Source of the DNA: Roseovarius litorisediminis
GTDB lineage: Bacteria; Pseudomonadota; Alphaproteobacteria; Rhodobacterales; Rhodobacteraceae
Assembly (NCBI RefSeq): GCF_900172295.1
Contig: NZ_FWFL01000003.1
Coordinates: 62,001-126,000 of the forward strand
Length of the DNA stretch: 64,000 bases
Direction of reading: 5' to 3'
The position numbers and the translations under genes are program-made. Below the pieces are notes generated by a model. It saw only the letters and a list, made by a program, of their open reading frames with translations. It made no database searches and was not told the origin of the DNA. Positions 43,537-52,431 of the stretch are shown here, piece after piece. How positions within the stretch are numbered: position 1 is the first letter of the stretch; each line of letters begins with the position of its first letter.

Positions 43537-45987
43537 ATGGCTGAAATCCCAACCAAGGCAAAGGTTGTCATCATCGGGGGCGGCGTTGTCGGCTGCTCGT
43601 CACTGTATCATCTGGCCAAGAAGGGCTGGACCGATTGTGTGTTGCTGGAAAAGAACGAGCTGACGGCAGGCAGCACCTGGCATGCGGCGGGTAATGTGCC
43701 GACATTTTCGACCAGCTGGTCAATCATGAACATGCAGCGCTATTCGACCGAACTTTACAGCCGTCTGGGTGACGAGGTTGATTATCCGATGAACTATCAC
43801 CAGACCGGATCGTTGCGGCTGGCCCATAGTCAGGAGCGAATGCAGGAATTCAAGCGCGCCGCGTCGATGGGCCGGTATCAGGGGATGAATATCGAGATCC
43901 TGACACCTGAAGAAACCAAAGAGCGGTATCCGTTCCTTGAAACCCACGATCTGGCAGGCGCGCTTTATGATCCGCATGACGGTGATATTGACCCCGCTCA
44001 GGTGACGCAGGCTCTGGCAAAGGGCGCCCGGGATATGGGAGCAAAGATTATCCGCTTCTGTCCCGCCACCGGCGTCACCCAGAACGACGATGGCACCTGG
44101 ATCGTGCATACCGAAAAGGGGGATATTGCCTGTGAATACGTTGTAAACTCGGCCGGGTATTATGCGCAGCGCGTGGGCGAGTGGTTCAAACCTTATGGCG
44201 GGCGCACCGTGCCCATGATGGTGATGAGCCATCAGTATCTGCTAAGCGAAGAAGTGCCCGAGATTGAAGAATGGTCAAAGGCCAATGGCGGCAAAAAGCT
44301 ACCATTGCTGCGGGATGTCGATATCTCTTACTATCTGCGGCAAGAGAAAAACGGCTTCAACCTTGGGCCTTATGAGCCGAATTGCCGGGCGCATTGGGAC
44401 ACCGGTGCCGATCCGATGCCCGAAGATTTCAGTTTTCAGCTGTGGCAGGAGGATCTGGACCGGATCGAGGATATTGTCACTGACGCGATGGAGCGGGTGC
44501 CGCTGCTGGGCTCGTCCGGGATTTCCAAAATCATCAATGGGCCCATTCCCTATGCGCCGGATGGTCTGCCGCTGATCGGCCCGATGCCAGGGGTAAAAAA
44601 CGCGTTCGAGGCTTGTGTCTTTACCTTTGGCATTGCGCAAGGCGGTGGCGCTGGCAAGGTTCTGGCGGAATGGATCGTCGATGGCGTGACCGAGTGGGAT
44701 ATGTGGTCTTGTGACCCGCGGCGGTATACCGATTACACCGACCACCAGTATTGTGTGGACAAGGGCATGGAGGTTTACGGCAACGAATACGCCATGCATT
44801 TCCCGTATCACGAATGGCCCGCAGGGCGTGACCGCAAGCTGAGCCCGGTACATGACAAGGTAAAGCAGTTGGGCGGTGTGATGGGCGCCTATAACGGCTG
44901 GGAACGCGCCAACTGGTTTGCGCAGCCCGGTGACGATACCTCGCTTGAGGCAACACATACCTGGAACCGCAAAGGCCCATGGGAGCAACGGATCAGAGAA
45001 GAGTGCGAGGCGGTGCGCGACACTTGCGGCGTGCTGGATCTGCCAGGATTTACCCGGCTTTGGCTGCAGGGCGAAGGGGCCGATGAATGGCTGCGCGGGT
45101 TTGTAACCGGGGGGCTGCCCAAGATCGGCCGGATGAATCTGGTCTATGTGGCTGATGGCCGTGGCAGGATCGTGACCGAGTTCTCCTGCATCCGCCTGGC
45201 CGAGAACAGTTTCGTGCTGATAACCGCCGCCACCGCGCAGTGGCATGATGGCGAACTGGTGCGCAATTCGGTGCCTGCAGGGGTGACAGTGAAGGAAACC
45301 ACCACCGAGCGCGATGCTTTGCTGGTGGCAGGCCCGAAAAGCCGCGAGATTCTCAGCGACATAACCGACGCTGATCTGTCTGCAGGCTGGCTGACCCATC
45401 AGCATTGCTCCGTGGCCGGACAAAAAGCATTTTTGATCCGCGTCAGCTTTACCGGAGAACTGGGCTGGGAGGTGCATGCTGAAAACGATGCGATTCCTGC
45501 GATCTATGACGCCCTGATCAGCGCCGGGGTCAAACCCTTTGGCATGTACGCGCTGAATTCCCTGCGGATGGAAAAGGGCTATCGCGCGTGGAAGGGCGAC
45601 CTGAGCACCGACTATTCCATGCTCGAGGGCGGGCTGGAACGGTTCGTCAGGTTCGACAAACCGCAGGAGTTTACCGGCAAGGCTGCGCTGCTGGCGGAAA
45701 AACAGCGCGGGCGCAGGAAGGCCTTTGTTACGTTGATCGTTGACGCGCACGAGGCCGATGCACCTTATATGTCAACGATCTGGCATGATGGGCAGATTGT
45801 GGGCGAAACCACCAGCGGCGCCTGGGGCTACCGGGTGAACGCAAGTGTGGCCTTGGGCATGGTACGCGCTGATCTGGCGGAACCCGGCACTGAATTAGAG
45901 GTGGAGATTTACGGCGAGCGGTGCAAGGCTGTGGTGCAGCCGGATCAGCCGCTCTGGGATCCGGAAAATGAAAGGATCCGGGCGTGA
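43537..45987 (+). CDS. FAD-dependent dimethylglycine/sarcosine dehydrogenase-like protein with GcvT domain, first copy
   Basis: An 816-residue fusion: a DAO-type FAD domain (about 1-380; VVIIGGGVVGCSSLYHLAKKG at the N-terminus) and a GcvT/aminomethyltransferase half (about 430-816). His49 in AGSTWHAAG matches the His that carries covalent FAD in mammalian dimethylglycine dehydrogenase. Enzymes of this kind oxidatively remove a methyl group from N-methylglycines and pass it to tetrahydrofolate. GELGWEVHAEND and GYRVNASVALGMVR are GcvT marks. GGAG precedes the ATG. It follows the tandem GFA genes and overlaps a LysE gene. Exact substrate uncertain. Confidence 0.85.
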   Translation: MAEIPTKAKVVIIGGGVVGCSSLYHLAKKGWTDCVLLEKNELTAGSTWHAAGNVPTFSTSWSIMNMQRYSTELYSRLGDEVDYPMNYHQTGSLRLAHSQERMQEFKRAASMGRYQGMNIEILTPEETKERYPFLETHDLAGALYDPHDGDIDPAQVTQALAKGARDMGAKIIRFCPATGVTQNDDGTWIVHTEKGDIACEYVVNSAGYYAQRVGEWFKPYGGRTVPMMVMSHQYLLSEEVPEIEEWSKANGGKKLPLLRDVDISYYLRQEKNGFNLGPYEPNCRAHWDTGADPMPEDFSFQLWQEDLDRIEDIVTDAMERVPLLGSSGISKIINGPIPYAPDGLPLIGPMPGVKNAFEACVFTFGIAQGGGAGKVLAEWIVDGVTEWDMWSCDPRRYTDYTDHQYCVDKGMEVYGNEYAMHFPYHEWPAGRDRKLSPVHDKVKQLGGVMGAYNGWERANWFAQPGDDTSLEATHTWNRKGPWEQRIREECEAVRDTCGVLDLPGFTRLWLQGEGADEWLRGFVTGGLPKIGRMNLVYVADGRGRIVTEFSCIRLAENSFVLITAATAQWHDGELVRNSVPAGVTVKETTTERDALLVAGPKSREILSDITDADLSAGWLTHQHCSVAGQKAFLIRVSFTGELGWEVHAENDAIPAIYDALISAGVKPFGMYALNSLRMEKGYRAWKGDLSTDYSMLEGGLERFVRFDKPQEFTGKAALLAEKQRGRRKAFVTLIVDAHEADAPYMSTIWHDGQIVGETTSGAWGYRVNASVALGMVRADLAEPGTELEVEIYGERCKAVVQPDQPLWDPENERIRA

Positions 45988-46610
45988 GCCTTGAGACCTA
46001 TCTGATATATCTTGGGGTTCTGGCAGCGTTCTTTGCGACGCCGCCGGACACCAGCCAGTTACTGATCATCTCGAACAGCCTGCGCCATGGGTTGCGCCGG
46101 ACAATGGCAACCGTGGCGGGTGATCTGAGTGCCAACACCATACAGATGACACTGGCCGCTTTTGGCCTGACAGCAATTGTCGCCACGTCTGCAAATGCGT
46201 TGGTGTTGGTGAAGTGGTTGGGTGTAACCTATCTGGTCTGGATCGGTTTGCAGCTGATGCTGTCACGGAACGATGAGACAAAGGCAGAACCGGCCCGTGA
46301 CGGGCAACTATTCCGGCAGGGGTTTCTGACATCATCGGCCAACCCCTATGCGGTGGTTTTCTTTGGCGCGCTTTTCCCGCAGTTCATTGACGTAAGTGAA
46401 CCCGTTCTGCCGCAACTTTTGATCCTTGGGATCACCTATCTGATTGTCGATGGGGCGATCCTGTTGGCGTGGGGATGGGCGGCAGTGCGCACGCTGGGAC
46501 GAGTCAGGCAAATGACCGGCATTTGGGTCAACCGCATTTCGGGGGCTTTGATGATCGGGGCAGCGATGTTGCTGGGGGCCAAGGACATGGCACAGGGCCC
46601 TGCAAAATGA
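45984..46610 (+). CDS. LysE/RhtB-family exporter, second copy
   Basis: Membrane protein of 208 residues with about six helices. It begins with a GTG overlapping the preceding TGA. The usual TPGPN motif is altered to TPPDTSQLLIISNSLRHG, so the Pro is kept but the Gly and Asn are lost; SANPYAVVFFGALFPQFID is typical. The variation suggests a different solute from the first copy. Its stop overlaps the next ATG. Confidence 0.85.
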   Translation: MSLETYLIYLGVLAAFFATPPDTSQLLIISNSLRHGLRRTMATVAGDLSANTIQMTLAAFGLTAIVATSANALVLVKWLGVTYLVWIGLQLMLSRNDETKAEPARDGQLFRQGFLTSSANPYAVVFFGALFPQFIDVSEPVLPQLLILGITYLIVDGAILLAWGWAAVRTLGRVRQMTGIWVNRISGALMIGAAMLLGAKDMAQGPAK

Positions 46611-47677
46611 ACCTGCCCACCATCATGTCGGGCGTTTATCTGACGCATCATGGCGGGCCCGAGGCGCTGGAATGGCGCACGGATATTCCGGTGCCGGTAC
46701 CCGGAAGTGGTGAAGTATTGGTGAAGGTGCTGGCAGCTGCGGTCAACAACACTGACATCAACACGCGTATCGGATGGTATGCGCCCGAAGTCACCGGCGC
46801 CACGGACCAGGCCTCACCCGTGGGGGATGAGACTGCGGGCGGATGGTCGGGTGCATTGAACTTCCCCCTGATTCAGGGTGGTGATCTGTGTGGCCGGGTG
46901 GTGGAGGTGGGGTCGGATGTATCGGGGATCCGCCCCGGACAGCGGGTAACCTGCCCGATCAACCAACCGCGCCCGACGGAAGAAAACCCGGTCGGGTTTG
47001 TCGCCATCGGATCAGAATACGATGGGGCCTTTGCCGAGTATTGTCTGGTGCAAGAGCGCGATTTGTATGATGTCAGCGCGTCGCCGCTGACGGATACCGA
47101 AATTGCCGCGATCCCCTGTGCCTTTGGCACAGCAGCGGGGCTGCTGCACCGTGCGGGTGTCGGACCGGGCCATCAGGTGCTGATCACCGGCGCGTCTGGC
47201 GGGGTTGGGCTGGCTGCTGTGCAACTTGCCACAAAGATGGGTGCGCGGGTTACGGGGATATCCTCGGCCAGCAAGGCAGACACCGTGCGGGGCGAGGGGG
47301 CCGAAACGGTCCTGAAGCGTGGTGCCCCGATCCCCGAGGCCAAGTTCGATTGCGTGATAGATGTGGTGGCGGGCGATATCTGGGGTGCGCTGATTGATGC
47401 GCTGAAACCCGGTGGGCATTATGCCGTGGCCGGTGCCATTGGCGGAGCGGTGGTCGAGGCAGATATGCGCCGTATTTATCTGCGTGACATTACGATCCAT
47501 GGCTGCACGTTTCAGCCGCCCGAGGTTTTTGCGCATCTCATCGGTATGGTGAATGCGGGGCAGGTCAGGCCTCTGATCTCAAAGACCTACCCGATGGATC
47601 GCATCGCTGAGGCACAGCAAGACTTCCAGTCAAAACAGTATCCCGGCAAGCTGGTGCTTTTCCCTGTTCCCGGGTGA
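46607..47677 (+). CDS. Zinc-less MDR-family quinone oxidoreductase/alcohol dehydrogenase
   Basis: Medium-chain dehydrogenase/reductase of 356 residues: a GroES-like N-terminal domain (GEVLVKVLAAAVNNTDINTRIGW) and a nucleotide domain with the motif VLITGASGGVGLAAVQLATKMGA. The AAVNNTDINTR stretch and lack of the Cys-x-His-Glu zinc site fit the quinone-oxidoreductase branch. ATG at 46607 overlaps the LysE stop; a second ATG at 46625 is possible. Substrate unknown; co-transcribed with the methylglycine genes. Confidence 0.87.
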   Translation: MNLPTIMSGVYLTHHGGPEALEWRTDIPVPVPGSGEVLVKVLAAAVNNTDINTRIGWYAPEVTGATDQASPVGDETAGGWSGALNFPLIQGGDLCGRVVEVGSDVSGIRPGQRVTCPINQPRPTEENPVGFVAIGSEYDGAFAEYCLVQERDLYDVSASPLTDTEIAAIPCAFGTAAGLLHRAGVGPGHQVLITGASGGVGLAAVQLATKMGARVTGISSASKADTVRGEGAETVLKRGAPIPEAKFDCVIDVVAGDIWGALIDALKPGGHYAVAGAIGGAVVEADMRRIYLRDITIHGCTFQPPEVFAHLIGMVNAGQVRPLISKTYPMDRIAEAQQDFQSKQYPGKLVLFPVPG

Positions 47678-47805
47678 ATCCTGGACAATATCGATGCCGT
47701 TTCAGACTAAGAGTGTGCAACAGATGGCACGCGCCCCCTTCACAAAGGCGCGACCATAGTAGAATGGCTGTTCTGAATAAAACTGAAACATCCGGAGATG
47801 CGGCA

Positions 47806-48702
47806 ATGACGGAAATTACCTTGTTGGATGGCTCGATTGGGCAAGAGATCGTCAAACGGTCGGGTGACAGGCCAACCTTTCTGTGGTCCACCAGCGTGAT
47901 GATCGAAAAGCCCGGAATCGTTGGCAACGTTCATAGCGATTACTTTGCAGCAGGGGCCACAGTGGCCACCACCAACAGCTATGCCCTTCATCGCGACCGG
48001 CTGGAGCGGGTGGATATGCTGGATCAGTTCGAAGCCCTGATTGAACGCTCCTTGACCGAGGCAGAGGCGGCAAGAACGGTAAATGGAGGCGGGCGCATTG
48101 CCGGGGCACTGGGGCCGCTTGGGGCCTCTTACCGCGTCGACGTCTGCCCCGAACCGGATATGGCTGCCGGTTTGTTCTCCGAAATTGTCACGATGATGGA
48201 TCACCGGGTTGATCTGTTCGTGATCGAAACTGTTGTATCATTGAAACATGCCGAAGGAGCGTTGCGCGGCACCGCGAAAGCCAGCAAGCCGATCTGGCTG
48301 GCTGTGTCGGTGGATGATGACGACGGGACGGTGTTACGCTCGGGTGAAGCGGTTGCGGATCTTGCCGAGATCGTGAACCACCATGCGCCCCAGGCGGTGT
48401 TGGTGAATTGTTCGCGCCCCGAAGCAATTGCAAGCGCGCTGGATATCATCAAAGGCTTTGGGCGTCCGTTCGGAGCCTACGCCAACGGCTTTACACGGAT
48501 CAGCGAAGGCTTTCTGAAAGACGCCCCCACGGTTGAGGCGCTTCAAGAGCGCGTTGACCTTGATCCCATGGCCTATGCGCGGTTTGCCATGGGCTGGGTC
48601 GATCAGGGGGCTACAATCGTCGGCGGCTGCTGCGAGGTAGGCCCGGCGCATATCGCCGAGTTGGCCAGACAGTTGCGTACCGCCGGGCATGCGATTGTCT
48701 GA
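47806..48702 (+). CDS. Betaine-homocysteine S-methyltransferase-like protein
   Basis: Homocysteine methyltransferase family protein of 298 residues. It opens LLDGSIGQEIVKRSGDRP, has TNSYALHRDRL, and supplies the zinc ligands as Cys in VLVNCSRPEAI and the Cys-Cys pair in IVGGCCEVGPAHI. These enzymes move a methyl group from betaine, S-methylmethionine or a similar donor to homocysteine, making methionine. Next to two dimethylglycine-dehydrogenase-like genes and a GbdR-like regulator, glycine betaine is the likely donor and dimethylglycine the product. ATG at 47806 with GGAG upstream replaces longer frames from 47674. Confidence 0.85.
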   Translation: MTEITLLDGSIGQEIVKRSGDRPTFLWSTSVMIEKPGIVGNVHSDYFAAGATVATTNSYALHRDRLERVDMLDQFEALIERSLTEAEAARTVNGGGRIAGALGPLGASYRVDVCPEPDMAAGLFSEIVTMMDHRVDLFVIETVVSLKHAEGALRGTAKASKPIWLAVSVDDDDGTVLRSGEAVADLAEIVNHHAPQAVLVNCSRPEAIASALDIIKGFGRPFGAYANGFTRISEGFLKDAPTVEALQERVDLDPMAYARFAMGWVDQGATIVGGCCEVGPAHIAELARQLRTAGHAIV

Positions 48703-48711
48703 GGGCCCGGC

Positions 48712-49665
48712 ATGGCAGGCGCGCAACCCGAAAAGATCAGGTTTGATCTGCTGCTGATCGATGGTTTCGTCCTGACCGAATATGCAGGGGTGGTCGATCA
48801 GCTGCGGTTGGCCAACCGGATCATGCTGAAGCCGGTTTTCGAATGGCGCAGCCTGTCGGCAACAGGGGGGGCAGTGTCATGTTGGTCAGACGCCTGGGTT
48901 GAAACCGTGCCGTTCGATCCCAAGCCCGAGGTGGACTATGTTTTCGTACTGGGGAATTCCGACCCGGGGAATCCCGGCCTGTCGCTGGGCCGGGTGATTG
49001 ACGCATACGCGGCGCGCCAGACCAAGGTTATTTTGCTGGCTGAAGCCGCCAGTCGATACATCAGTGAGCGCGGTGGTCCCGGCCTGACCACCCATTGGGA
49101 AAACCGCGCTGTGCTGCAAGAGAAGATCGGCCTCGAGGCAGGCAATCAGGCATTGGCAACCGAACGCGGCCAGATCATCACCAGTGCCGGAATGGGCTCG
49201 ACGGTAGACGTCGTCCTGACAATCATGGCGCGGCATATCCCGGCTGCAACCGTTTCGACAGTGGCTGACATCCTGTTGCATGATCACATCCGCGATCTGG
49301 GCTCGCTTCAGCCATTTGGCGGCAAACGCATCGTCCTTACCGGCGATGACGAGCTGGATTTGTGTGTTGAACTGATGCAGGCGAATATCGAAGACCCTCT
49401 GCCCATTGCCGAACTGGTAAGGTTGGTGGGGATTTCTTCGCGCTCGCTGGAGCGGCGGTTTCGGGACAAGTTGGGTACGCGTCCGGCGGAATATTACCGT
49501 GCTCTAAGGCTGAACAGAGCCAGCAATCTGCTGCTGAATACGACGATGCCGATCAATGAGATTGCCCTTGCCTGCGGGTTTCCCAGTGGGTTCACGCCAC
49601 ATTACCGGGCGTATTTTGGACTGACGCCGCAAGCTGCGCGTAAAAAACTTCGGGATCCGGAATAG
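48712..49665 (+). CDS. GlxA-type AraC-family regulator (GbdR-like)
   Basis: Regulator of 317 residues with an N-terminal DJ-1/PfpI-like domain (about 8-190; FDLLLIDGFVLTEYAGVVDQLRLAN, KVILLAEAASRYISERG) lacking the usual nucleophile elbow Cys, and two C-terminal AraC HTH units (about 220-312; PLPIAELVRLVGISSRSLERRFRDKLG and MPINEIALACGFPSGFTPHYRAYFG). This architecture is that of GbdR, the glycine betaine/dimethylglycine activator of Pseudomonas. It lies between the methyltransferase and the second dehydrogenase, supporting control of betaine use. Exact ligand not provable here. Confidence 0.88.
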   Translation: MAGAQPEKIRFDLLLIDGFVLTEYAGVVDQLRLANRIMLKPVFEWRSLSATGGAVSCWSDAWVETVPFDPKPEVDYVFVLGNSDPGNPGLSLGRVIDAYAARQTKVILLAEAASRYISERGGPGLTTHWENRAVLQEKIGLEAGNQALATERGQIITSAGMGSTVDVVLTIMARHIPAATVSTVADILLHDHIRDLGSLQPFGGKRIVLTGDDELDLCVELMQANIEDPLPIAELVRLVGISSRSLERRFRDKLGTRPAEYYRALRLNRASNLLLNTTMPINEIALACGFPSGFTPHYRAYFGLTPQAARKKLRDPE

Positions 49666-49843
49666 ATGCGCTGGTGCTGAATTCTTTGGTATGTTTGACG
49701 CAAAAAGGCAGGGCACCCTGAAAATATAAATGCCACAATCGGGTGGAGTTGAACATGCCGGAAACAAAGTGAGACGCCCCTATACCCGGGCGACGCGCGG
49801 ACCGTCGAACCAGACGGCCTGCCTTGCATAAGGAGAGATCAAA

Positions 49844-52291
49844 ATGGAACTACCAAAATCGGCACGCGTAGTAATTATTGGCGGTGGTGTGGTGGGGTGC
49901 TCGGTCGCGTATCATCTGGCGAAACTGGGGTGGAAAGATGTTGTACTGCTGGAGCGCAAACAACTGACCAGTGGCACCACTTGGCATGCGGCCGGGCTGA
50001 TCGGCCAATTGCGGGCCAGTTCCAACATGACGAAACTCGCCCGGTATTCGGCTGAATTGTACCGTGGATTGGAAGAAGAAACCGGCGTGGCGACGGGCCT
50101 GCGGCAGGTAGGGTCCGTATCGGTTGCCCTGACTGAAGAGCGGCGCGAAGAGCTTTACCGTCAGGCGGCCATGGCACGTGCCTTTGGCGTGCCGGTGGAA
50201 GAACTTTCACCCAAAGAGGTCAAAGAGCGTTATGAACACATTAGCCTTGAAGGAGTGACAGGCGGAGTCTGGCTGCCAACCGACGGGCAGGCGGACCCGG
50301 CCAATATCGCGCTGGCGTTGGCCAAGGGCGCGCGTCAGAACGGGGCTTTGATTAAGGAACGTGTTAAAGTCAACGCGATTTCCCGTTCAGGTCGTCGGGT
50401 GACCGGTGTTGACTGGGCCAGCGATGACGGTACTGCACAGGGCCATATCGCCTGCGACATGATTGTGAACTGCGCCGGCATGTGGGGCCATGAAGTGGGT
50501 CGGATGGCAGGTGTAAACGTGCCGCTGCACGCCTGCGAGCATTTCTACATCGTGACCGAAGCGATTTCCGGCCTGACCCAAATGCCGGTGCTGCGGGTGC
50601 CCGATGAATGCGCCTATTACAAGGAAGATGCAGGTAAATTCCTGCTGGGTGCCTTCGAGCCCAACTCGAAACCCTGGGGCATGAACGGCATCCCCGACAG
50701 TTTTGAATTCGACCAGCTGCCCGAGGATTTCGATCATTTCGAGCCGATCCTTGAAGCCGCCTGCAGCCGTATGCCGATGCTGGCCGAGGCTGGCATTCAC
50801 ACCTTTTTCAACGGGCCTGAATCGTTCACGCCCGACGATGCCTATCATCTGGGGCTGGCGCCAGAGATGGACAATGTCTGGGTGGCCTGCGGTTTCAATT
50901 CGATCGGGATCCAGTCGGCAGGCGGGGCCGGTCATGCCCTGTCGCAATGGATGGATAGTGGCGAAAAACCGTTTGATCTGGGTGATGTGGACATCAGCAG
51001 GATGCAACCGTTTCAGGGCAACAAACACTACCTTTTTGAACGCTCCAAGGAAACGCTTGGTCTGCTTTACGCCGACCATTTCCCTTACCTGCAGAAGAAA
51101 ACCGCGCGCGGGGTACGGCGTACACCGTTCCATCACCACCTGCTGGAGCAGGGTGCAGTGATGGGCGAGATTGCGGGATGGGAACGCGCCAACTGGTTTG
51201 CCAATGAGGACCAGGAGCGGGAGTATCGCTATTCGTGGAAACGGCAGAACTGGTTTGAGAATGCTGCCGCCGAGCACACTGCCATCCGCACCAATGTCGG
51301 CATGTACGACATGTCTTCCTTTGGCAAACTGCGGGTCGAGGGGCCAGACGCCGAGGCGTTTCTGAACTATGTGGGCGGTGGCGATTATTCTGTGCCGGTG
51401 GGCAAAATCGTCTATACCCAATTTCTGAACAACCGGGGCGGGATTGAGGCCGATGTCACCGTGACGCGGTTGAGCGAGACGGTCTATCTGGTGGTGACGC
51501 CGGCCGCGACCCGCCAGGCTGACCAGACATGGATGATGCGCCACAAGGGCGAATTCAACGTAGTGATCACCGATGTGACGGCGGGTGAGGGCGTGCTGGC
51601 GGTAATGGGTCCCAAGGCCCGCGAGGTGTTGCAGGCAGTGTCACCGGCAGATTTCTCGAATGCGGTGAACCCGTTTGGTACCGCGCAAGAGATTGAGCTG
51701 GGTTTCGGTCTGGCGCGGGTACACCGGGTGACCTACGTAGGTGAGCTGGGTTGGGAGATTTATGTCAGCTCAGACATGGCAGGGCATGCCTTCGAGGTGC
51801 TGCACGAGGCCGGGCAGGCGCATGGCATGAAACTGTGCGGCATGCATATGATGGACAGCTGCCGTATCGAAAAGGGCTTTCGCCATTTCGGCCATGATAT
51901 CACCTGCGAAGATCATGTGCTGGAAGCAGGATTGGGCTTTGCCGTGAAGACTGCCAAGCCTGACTTCATCGGTCGTGATGCAGTGCTGCGCAAAAAGGAT
52001 GAGGGGCTGAATGCGCGCATGGTGCAGTTCCGCCTGACCGATCCCGAGCCGCTGCTGTATCATAACGAGCCGCTGCTGCGTGACGGCGAGATTGTCGGCT
52101 ATCTGAGTTCAGGCAACTACGGCCACCATCTGGGCGGGGCGATGGGCATGGGGTACGTGCCCTGCAAAGGGGAAACGCCCGAGCAGGTTCTGGCCTCGGA
52201 GTATGAAATTGACGTTGCAGGCACACGGGTGAAAGCCGATGCATCGCTCAAACCGATGTATGACCCGAAAGGCGAACGAGCCAAAGTGTGA
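49844..52291 (+). CDS. FAD-dependent dimethylglycine/sarcosine dehydrogenase-like protein with GcvT domain, second copy
   Basis: An 815-residue protein of the same build as the one at 43537: FAD motif VVIIGGGVVGCSVAYHLAKLG, the putative FAD-linking His48 in SGTTWHAAG, a linker, and a GcvT half (about 430-815; YVGELGWEIYVSSDMAG, GFAVKTAKPDFIGRDA). The GcvT half contains the folate-binding pattern more faithfully than copy one (NNRGGIEADVTVTRL). AAGGAGAG precedes the ATG. Two copies may separate dimethylglycine and sarcosine steps. The 178-base upstream gap suggests a separate promoter, possibly controlled by the GbdR-like protein. A hairpin follows at 52310. Confidence 0.87.
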   Translation: MELPKSARVVIIGGGVVGCSVAYHLAKLGWKDVVLLERKQLTSGTTWHAAGLIGQLRASSNMTKLARYSAELYRGLEEETGVATGLRQVGSVSVALTEERREELYRQAAMARAFGVPVEELSPKEVKERYEHISLEGVTGGVWLPTDGQADPANIALALAKGARQNGALIKERVKVNAISRSGRRVTGVDWASDDGTAQGHIACDMIVNCAGMWGHEVGRMAGVNVPLHACEHFYIVTEAISGLTQMPVLRVPDECAYYKEDAGKFLLGAFEPNSKPWGMNGIPDSFEFDQLPEDFDHFEPILEAACSRMPMLAEAGIHTFFNGPESFTPDDAYHLGLAPEMDNVWVACGFNSIGIQSAGGAGHALSQWMDSGEKPFDLGDVDISRMQPFQGNKHYLFERSKETLGLLYADHFPYLQKKTARGVRRTPFHHHLLEQGAVMGEIAGWERANWFANEDQEREYRYSWKRQNWFENAAAEHTAIRTNVGMYDMSSFGKLRVEGPDAEAFLNYVGGGDYSVPVGKIVYTQFLNNRGGIEADVTVTRLSETVYLVVTPAATRQADQTWMMRHKGEFNVVITDVTAGEGVLAVMGPKAREVLQAVSPADFSNAVNPFGTAQEIELGFGLARVHRVTYVGELGWEIYVSSDMAGHAFEVLHEAGQAHGMKLCGMHMMDSCRIEKGFRHFGHDITCEDHVLEAGLGFAVKTAKPDFIGRDAVLRKKDEGLNARMVQFRLTDPEPLLYHNEPLLRDGEIVGYLSSGNYGHHLGGAMGMGYVPCKGETPEQVLASEYEIDVAGTRVKADASLKPMYDPKGERAKV

Positions 52292-52309
52292 GGTCAGGTT
52301 GTCAGATTG

Positions 52310-52329
52310 TGCGCGCCTTAGGGCGCGCG
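52310..52329 (+). terminator. Hairpin after the second dehydrogenase gene
   Basis: GCGCGCC (52311-52317) pairs with GGCGCGC (52322-52328) around TTAG; the flanking bases are also G/C. There is no T run, so termination may depend on Rho. Confidence 0.5.
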
Positions 52330-52431
52330 CTGGTTGTCTCGTTATCCGCCTTTGGCGTTTTCCTTGGGTTGTCTCCGGCAAGAAGAAGCCGGGGTGTGGC
52401 CCTGGCGTGGGGGATGGTGTAAGCGACGGGC

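Noticed and set aside
44299-45750. 483-codon minus-strand frame opposite the first FAD-GcvT gene
   Set aside because: Composition is not protein-like and the plus-strand gene has intact motifs throughout; a coding shadow.
49695-49730. Sigma-70 promoter TTGACG ... TATAAA before the second FAD-GcvT gene
   Set aside because: The hexamers are 24 bases apart, too far for a normal promoter, so I did not annotate it.
50387-51544. 385-codon minus-strand frame opposite the second FAD-GcvT gene
   Set aside because: Same reasoning: no motif, no ribosome site, overlaps a verified gene fully.
43537-52291. DMSP demethylase (DmdA) as identity of the GcvT-containing proteins
   Set aside because: DmdA is a GcvT-only protein of about 360-380 residues. 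These have an FAD domain and over 800 residues, matching dimethylglycine/sarcosine dehydrogenases.
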